This document shows, in pieces, positions 5,618 through 6,200 of a DNA stretch of 6,200 nucleotides. The first letter of the stretch is position 1; each line of letters starts with the position of its first letter. The translations under genes and the position numbers were made by a program. The DNA comes from an uncultured Prochlorococcus sp. (GTDB lineage: Bacteria; Cyanobacteriota; Cyanobacteriia; PCC-6307; Cyanobiaceae): assembly GCA_913041805.1 (NCBI GenBank), contig CAJWIZ010000037.1, positions 1 through 6,200 of the forward strand, in the 5' to 3' direction. The notes under the pieces were generated by a model that saw only the letters and a program-made list of their open reading frames with translations, had not been told where the DNA came from and did not search any database.

Positions 5618-6108
5618 CGATTTGTCCTCCCTACACGCTTCTGTTGACTTGAAGGTTCGTCCTGAATCAATTGAATCATCTCTACTTCAAATTCCACACC
5701 AGCCAATCTCAATGCTTTGGTTACACTTTCTGCTGGAGCAGAAGGATTGGCGGCAGAAAGCTTGATAGTTATTCGATATGGTTGAGGGTTGAAGGAAGAT
5801 TTTTTCTCAGAAGCTTTAAATTGGTAGTCAGATTTTTTCTGAATAATTCTTCTCTCTCTTTTCTTATTAATTTTCTCAAGAGATAAAGTTTTTTCATTCT
5901 GTTCATTTAGAACTTTTGTTTTGGATGCAGTTTTTCCCTCTTCTGAAAGAGAATCATTTTGAACTTTAGGCTCAATTGGGGAATCAAAGCTATCAGATAG
6001 TTCCTGCCCTATTGGTGTTTGGGAGCAGGACTGAATCAACAGAAAAAAGCTTGGGACAAAGAAGGTCGTTAAGAATCGTTTGAATAAAGTCAATCGCAAA
6101 ATCAACAT
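5614..6108 (-). CDS. small putative lipoprotein, picocyanobacterial conserved hypothetical
   Basis: I do not recognise a named family. The 164-residue product starts MLILRLTLFKRF, has a hydrophobic stretch to residue 26 and then IQSC with Cys28, so a lipoprotein signal peptide is likely and the mature protein would be membrane-anchored on the outer face. Residues about 30-108 are a polar, low-complexity linker rich in Ser, Lys and Glu, with a basic patch INKKRERRIIQKK. The only compact-looking part is PYRITIKLSAANPSAPAESV onward (about 110-146), ending in GVEFEVEMIQLIQ, which reads as alternating strands and one helix. The tail QQKRVGRTNR is basic. I chose ATG 6108-6106 because it overlaps the upstream stop as TGATG and has a weak GGGA seven bases ahead; a TTG one codon earlier is possible. 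It ends in TGA overlapping the TTG of the DUF2232 gene, so the two are probably co-translated. Confidence 0.7.
   Translation of the reverse strand: MLILRLTLFKRFLTTFFVPSFFLLIQSCSQTPIGQELSDSFDSPIEPKVQNDSLSEEGKTASKTKVLNEQNEKTLSLEKINKKRERRIIQKKSDYQFKASEKKSSFNPQPYRITIKLSAANPSAPAESVTKALRLAGVEFEVEMIQLIQDEPSSQQKRVGRTNR
5626..5631 (-). promoter_or_regulatory. ribosome binding site deciding the TTG start of the DUF2232 gene
   Basis: GGGAGG on the minus strand ends eight bases before TTG 5617-5615, a near-ideal spacing. It lies inside the last codons of the upstream lipoprotein gene. Together with the TTGA overlap it makes the TTG a well supported start despite being a rare initiator. Confidence 0.65.
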
Positions 6109-6200
6109 CAACCATTCCCAGGCCTGATTACTTTGACAGCACTAGCACGTAATCTGCCTGACTTTGTAGTTGCACGGGCCGATGGTTTAGCAGGAGCTTT
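6108..6200 (-). CDS. topA: C-terminal fragment, probably DNA topoisomerase I (5' part outside window)
   Basis: An open frame enters from the right edge on the minus strand and stops at TGA 6110-6108, giving 30 residues. It begins KAPAKPSARATTKSGRLRAS and ends AVKVIRPGNG. The Lys/Ala/Pro-rich basic stretch followed by SGRLRASAVKVI resembles the C-terminal tail of cyanobacterial TopA, which relaxes negative supercoils. Such basic tails also occur in other nucleic-acid-binding proteins, and no catalytic residue is visible, so the name is a moderate-confidence guess. Its stop shares one base with the start of the lipoprotein gene (TGATG), making it the first visible member of the minus-strand operon. 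Confidence 0.5.
   Translation of the reverse strand, partial: KAPAKPSARATTKSGRLRASAVKVIRPGNG

Overview
The window looks like chromosomal core-genome sequence from a picocyanobacterium of the Prochlorococcus / marine Synechococcus lineage, most likely an AT-leaning Prochlorococcus. The evidence is the dense gene packing, the cyanobacterial AbrB-type regulator tail, the cyanobacterial DUF2232 membrane protein, the CobT homologue of the TIGR00303 type, and an aldo/keto reductase with a ferredoxin-like tail. I see no mobile element, CRISPR array, tRNA or rRNA, and no clear sign of recent transfer.

Layout, left to right. Positions 1-143 hold the 3' end of a cyAbrB-type DNA-binding protein gene (+). 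A gap of about 140 bases follows, with one possible rho-independent terminator. Riboflavin synthase, ribE (-), then faces away from a two-gene plus-strand unit: a bifunctional-nuclease-family protein (DUF151) and an overlapping aldo/keto reductase that carries two 4Fe-4S motifs. The reductase gene meets the left-pointing block tail to tail, with the two coding ends overlapping by 12 bases.

From about 2711 to the right edge everything is on the minus strand and tightly packed, so it is probably one operon read from right to left. Its order is the C-terminal end of a basic-tailed protein (probably DNA topoisomerase I), a small putative lipoprotein, a DUF2232 multi-pass membrane protein, a CobT homologue, and a Tat-type lipoprotein resembling polyamine-class solute-binding proteins. 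The first three junctions overlap (by 1, 4 and 20 bases). Two consecutive cistrons appear to start with TTG.

Functionally the window mixes cofactor metabolism (riboflavin, cobamide lower-ligand activation) with envelope proteins of unknown role. The most interesting idea is that the membrane protein, the CobT homologue and the solute-binding lipoprotein could work together on cobamide lower-ligand handling. That is inference from adjacency and family resemblance only. The rest of the window looks ordinary for this lineage.
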